Below are positions 37,970-39,046 of a stretch of 39,046 nucleotides of DNA, piece after piece. The stretch is from a virus: positions 1 to 39,046 of the IMG/VR virus record IMGVR_UViG_3300010885_011300; one strand, given 5' to 3'. Under the pieces are notes generated by a model. The model saw only the letters and a list, made by a program, of their open reading frames with translations, searched no databases and was not told where the DNA came from. Position 1 is the first letter of the stretch, and every line of letters begins with the position of its first letter. The position numbers and the translations under genes are program-made.

Positions 37970-38694
37970 TACATTACAATCCAGACCTTGAGAGATTTGT
38001 TGACGGCGTTGATTTTGGGCCCAATGATCCTTGCACCTGGATAGTATATCCTGTCGGTTGTGCCGGGGATTTACTGTCCAGTATCGTGAATTTTCACTAT
38101 GTTGAAACTGGAGCAAGATTTAAAGGTATTAGCAGCAAGGGACAGGTCATATTTAAAGGATCTGACCAAAAATACACAAACAAACTATGGCAAGCCAATC
38201 AATTGAAATTTGATGAGCAATACTTTTATGCCCTTGCAGACATATTGTCATCAAACTCGACACACTGGTCAAAGATGGATTGTTTACTATTTTCCACTCA
38301 CTTGTATCGAGATCATCACATGCAAATGATACTTGATACTTTTAAGAATTGTAAAATTATAAGATTTTTACCAAGAACACACGGTGATCGGGCTATAACT
38401 GAGTGGATGGGAGAATTTAAAAATTCTGTGTCTGACGTGATTCCGGAATTTGTGATTCCCGACAATCACCACATGGAAATCACATATGCAAATACAATAT
38501 CTGATTCAAGGCTACTAACAGTATTTTTCAAGGATGTTATAAATTCTGCAAAATTTAAATCAACCTATCAATTGATACAAACCCATCTGGGATTTCCAGG
38601 TCCACTAATCACTTACGATTTTATTCAATTTTGGGTTGATCAACAACCGTTGCAGATACAAAGTTACATCAAGTCTATTGCCGGATGTGATTGA
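37966..38694 (+). CDS. Cargo gene 2, unknown; weak P-loop/sulfotransferase-like features
   Basis: A 242-residue protein. The N-terminal strand and loop WIVYPVGCAGDLLSSIVNFHY (25-45) could be a degenerate nucleotide- or PAPS-binding loop (G31-C-A-G34). LLFSTHLYRDHH and KIIRFLPRTH follow, and the C-terminus has FPGPLITYDFIQFWVDQQP, reminiscent of the last helix of phage sulfotransferase-like proteins. The usual GxGKS/T motif is absent, so the call is tentative. Its ATG overlaps the scar's TGA. Its last codons run, in another frame, over a remnant of a radical SAM C-terminus (from 38685), so the original 3' end may have been replaced. The composition is A+T-rich like that of the other cargo gene. 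Confidence 0.55.
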   Translation: MIHYNPDLERFVDGVDFGPNDPCTWIVYPVGCAGDLLSSIVNFHYVETGARFKGISSKGQVIFKGSDQKYTNKLWQANQLKFDEQYFYALADILSSNSTHWSKMDCLLFSTHLYRDHHMQMILDTFKNCKIIRFLPRTHGDRAITEWMGEFKNSVSDVIPEFVIPDNHHMEITYANTISDSRLLTVFFKDVINSAKFKSTYQLIQTHLGFPGPLITYDFIQFWVDQQPLQIQSYIKSIAGCD

Positions 38695-38751
38695 CCTATC
38701 TGAAAATTACCTGTAAACTGTATCAATGACTAATCTATTCCGCAAAGCCGC
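38685..38751 (+). repeat. Direct repeat B, copy 2: out-of-frame radical SAM remnant plus gp47 start
   Basis: This copy matches 37872-37938. In one frame it encodes DVIDLSENYL-stop, the tail of a radical SAM protein, but cargo gene 2 enters in a different frame and stops at 38694. The gp47 ATG lies at 38726. Confidence 0.85.
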
Positions 38752-39046
38752 GATCTTTACTGACATCCACTTTGGACTGAAATCCAACAGCACCACTCAC
38801 AATGAGGACTGCCTAAACTTTGTGAAGTGGGCTACTACCAAAGCCCGAGAGGAAGGTTGCGAGACCTGCATGTTCCTTGGTGACTGGCACAACAACAGAG
38901 CCAGTCTAAACATTGTCACACTGAACTACAGCCTACGGGCGCTGGAGCACATGAATGCCAACTTTGATCGAGTATATTTTATTCCTGGAAATCACGATCT
39001 ATATTATAGGGACAAGCGTGATATTCAAAGTGTTGAATGGGCACGC
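38726..39046 (+). CDS. gp47: Recombination endonuclease subunit gp47, 5' part (runs off the right edge)
   Basis: A 107-codon open frame to the window edge. It shows the calcineurin-like metallophosphoesterase motifs of the SbcD/Mre11/gp47 family in order: F-T-D13-I-H15-F-G, L-G-D-W-H-N and P-G-N-H-D. In T4 gp47 pairs with the ATPase gp46 and resects DNA ends for recombination-dependent replication; gp46 would be expected just beyond this window. The start at ATG 38726 (MTNLFRKAAIF) is confirmed by the duplicated start in the upstream scar. No strong ribosome-binding site is visible. In copy 1 of the repeat the radical SAM stop is nine bases before the ATG, whereas here the upstream stop is 31 bases away, so translational coupling may be weaker. 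Confidence 0.93.
   Translation, partial: MTNLFRKAAIFTDIHFGLKSNSTTHNEDCLNFVKWATTKAREEGCETCMFLGDWHNNRASLNIVTLNYSLRALEHMNANFDRVYFIPGNHDLYYRDKRDIQSVEWAR

Noticed and set aside
1-39046. tRNA genes, CRISPR arrays, integrases or insertion sequences
   Set aside because: No cloverleaf, regular spacer repeat, transposase or integrase motif was seen by eye; the direct repeats found are explained by the gp55-gp47 rearrangement.

Overview
The window comes from the genome of a T4-like contractile-tailed phage, most likely aquatic and uncultured. The support is a run of T4-type baseplate genes (gp53-, gp5-, gp25- and gp6-like), a gp55-type late sigma factor, and the start of gp47, the recombination nuclease subunit. 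The accessory proteins (twitch-type radical SAM enzymes, DxD glycosyltransferases, the 'FFNAGG' structural protein) are types I know from marine and freshwater myophages. The host cannot be read from the sequence. A near-perfect TTGACA/TATAAT promoter in front of gp55 suggests a bacterium with an ordinary housekeeping sigma factor.

Layout. From about 35.75 kb down to 4.8 kb, on the minus strand, lies one long and tightly packed virion operon: cupin-like protein, tube-cap-like protein, gp53-like wedge protein, two hub-like proteins, gp5-like spike, a low-complexity protein, gp25, gp6, a giant 4873-residue structural protein, a 48-residue protein too small for most gene callers, a 203-residue structural protein, a tail-fibre-like protein and a 328-residue structural protein. 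Adjacent genes mostly overlap as ATGA or TAATG, so translation is probably coupled. A rho-independent terminator at about 4.77 kb closes this block.

Below 4.75 kb, on the same strand, is an accessory sugar/radical-SAM module: a small conserved protein, two related glycosyltransferase-like proteins, a small conserved protein, a DGD glycosyltransferase-like protein, a twitch-type radical SAM protein, and a second radical SAM protein that runs off the left edge.

Above 35.85 kb, on the plus strand, lie gp55, a third radical SAM gene, an 18-codon scar, an unknown gene (P-loop/sulfotransferase-like at best) and gp47, which runs off the right edge. The late sigma factor is therefore divergent from the late operon it presumably serves, across a 96-base promoter region.

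Three things stand out. First, the gp55-gp47 interval is a cargo slot that has recombined at least twice. Between the two cargo genes sits an in-frame chimera of the gp47 start and the gp55 end. The second cargo gene is followed by an out-of-frame remnant of a radical SAM C-terminus and then the real gp47 start. Second, the giant protein occupies the place of T4 gene 7 and contains seven FG-GAP-like repeats, the number needed for an integrin-type beta-propeller, plus three copies of a ~70-residue repeat. Third, three radical SAM proteins with their twitch/SPASM-like cysteines placed before the catalytic core lie at both ends of the window, next to glycosyltransferases and an unknown cargo gene. 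No stretch over 300 bases lacks a gene. I saw no tRNA, CRISPR array, integrase or insertion sequence.
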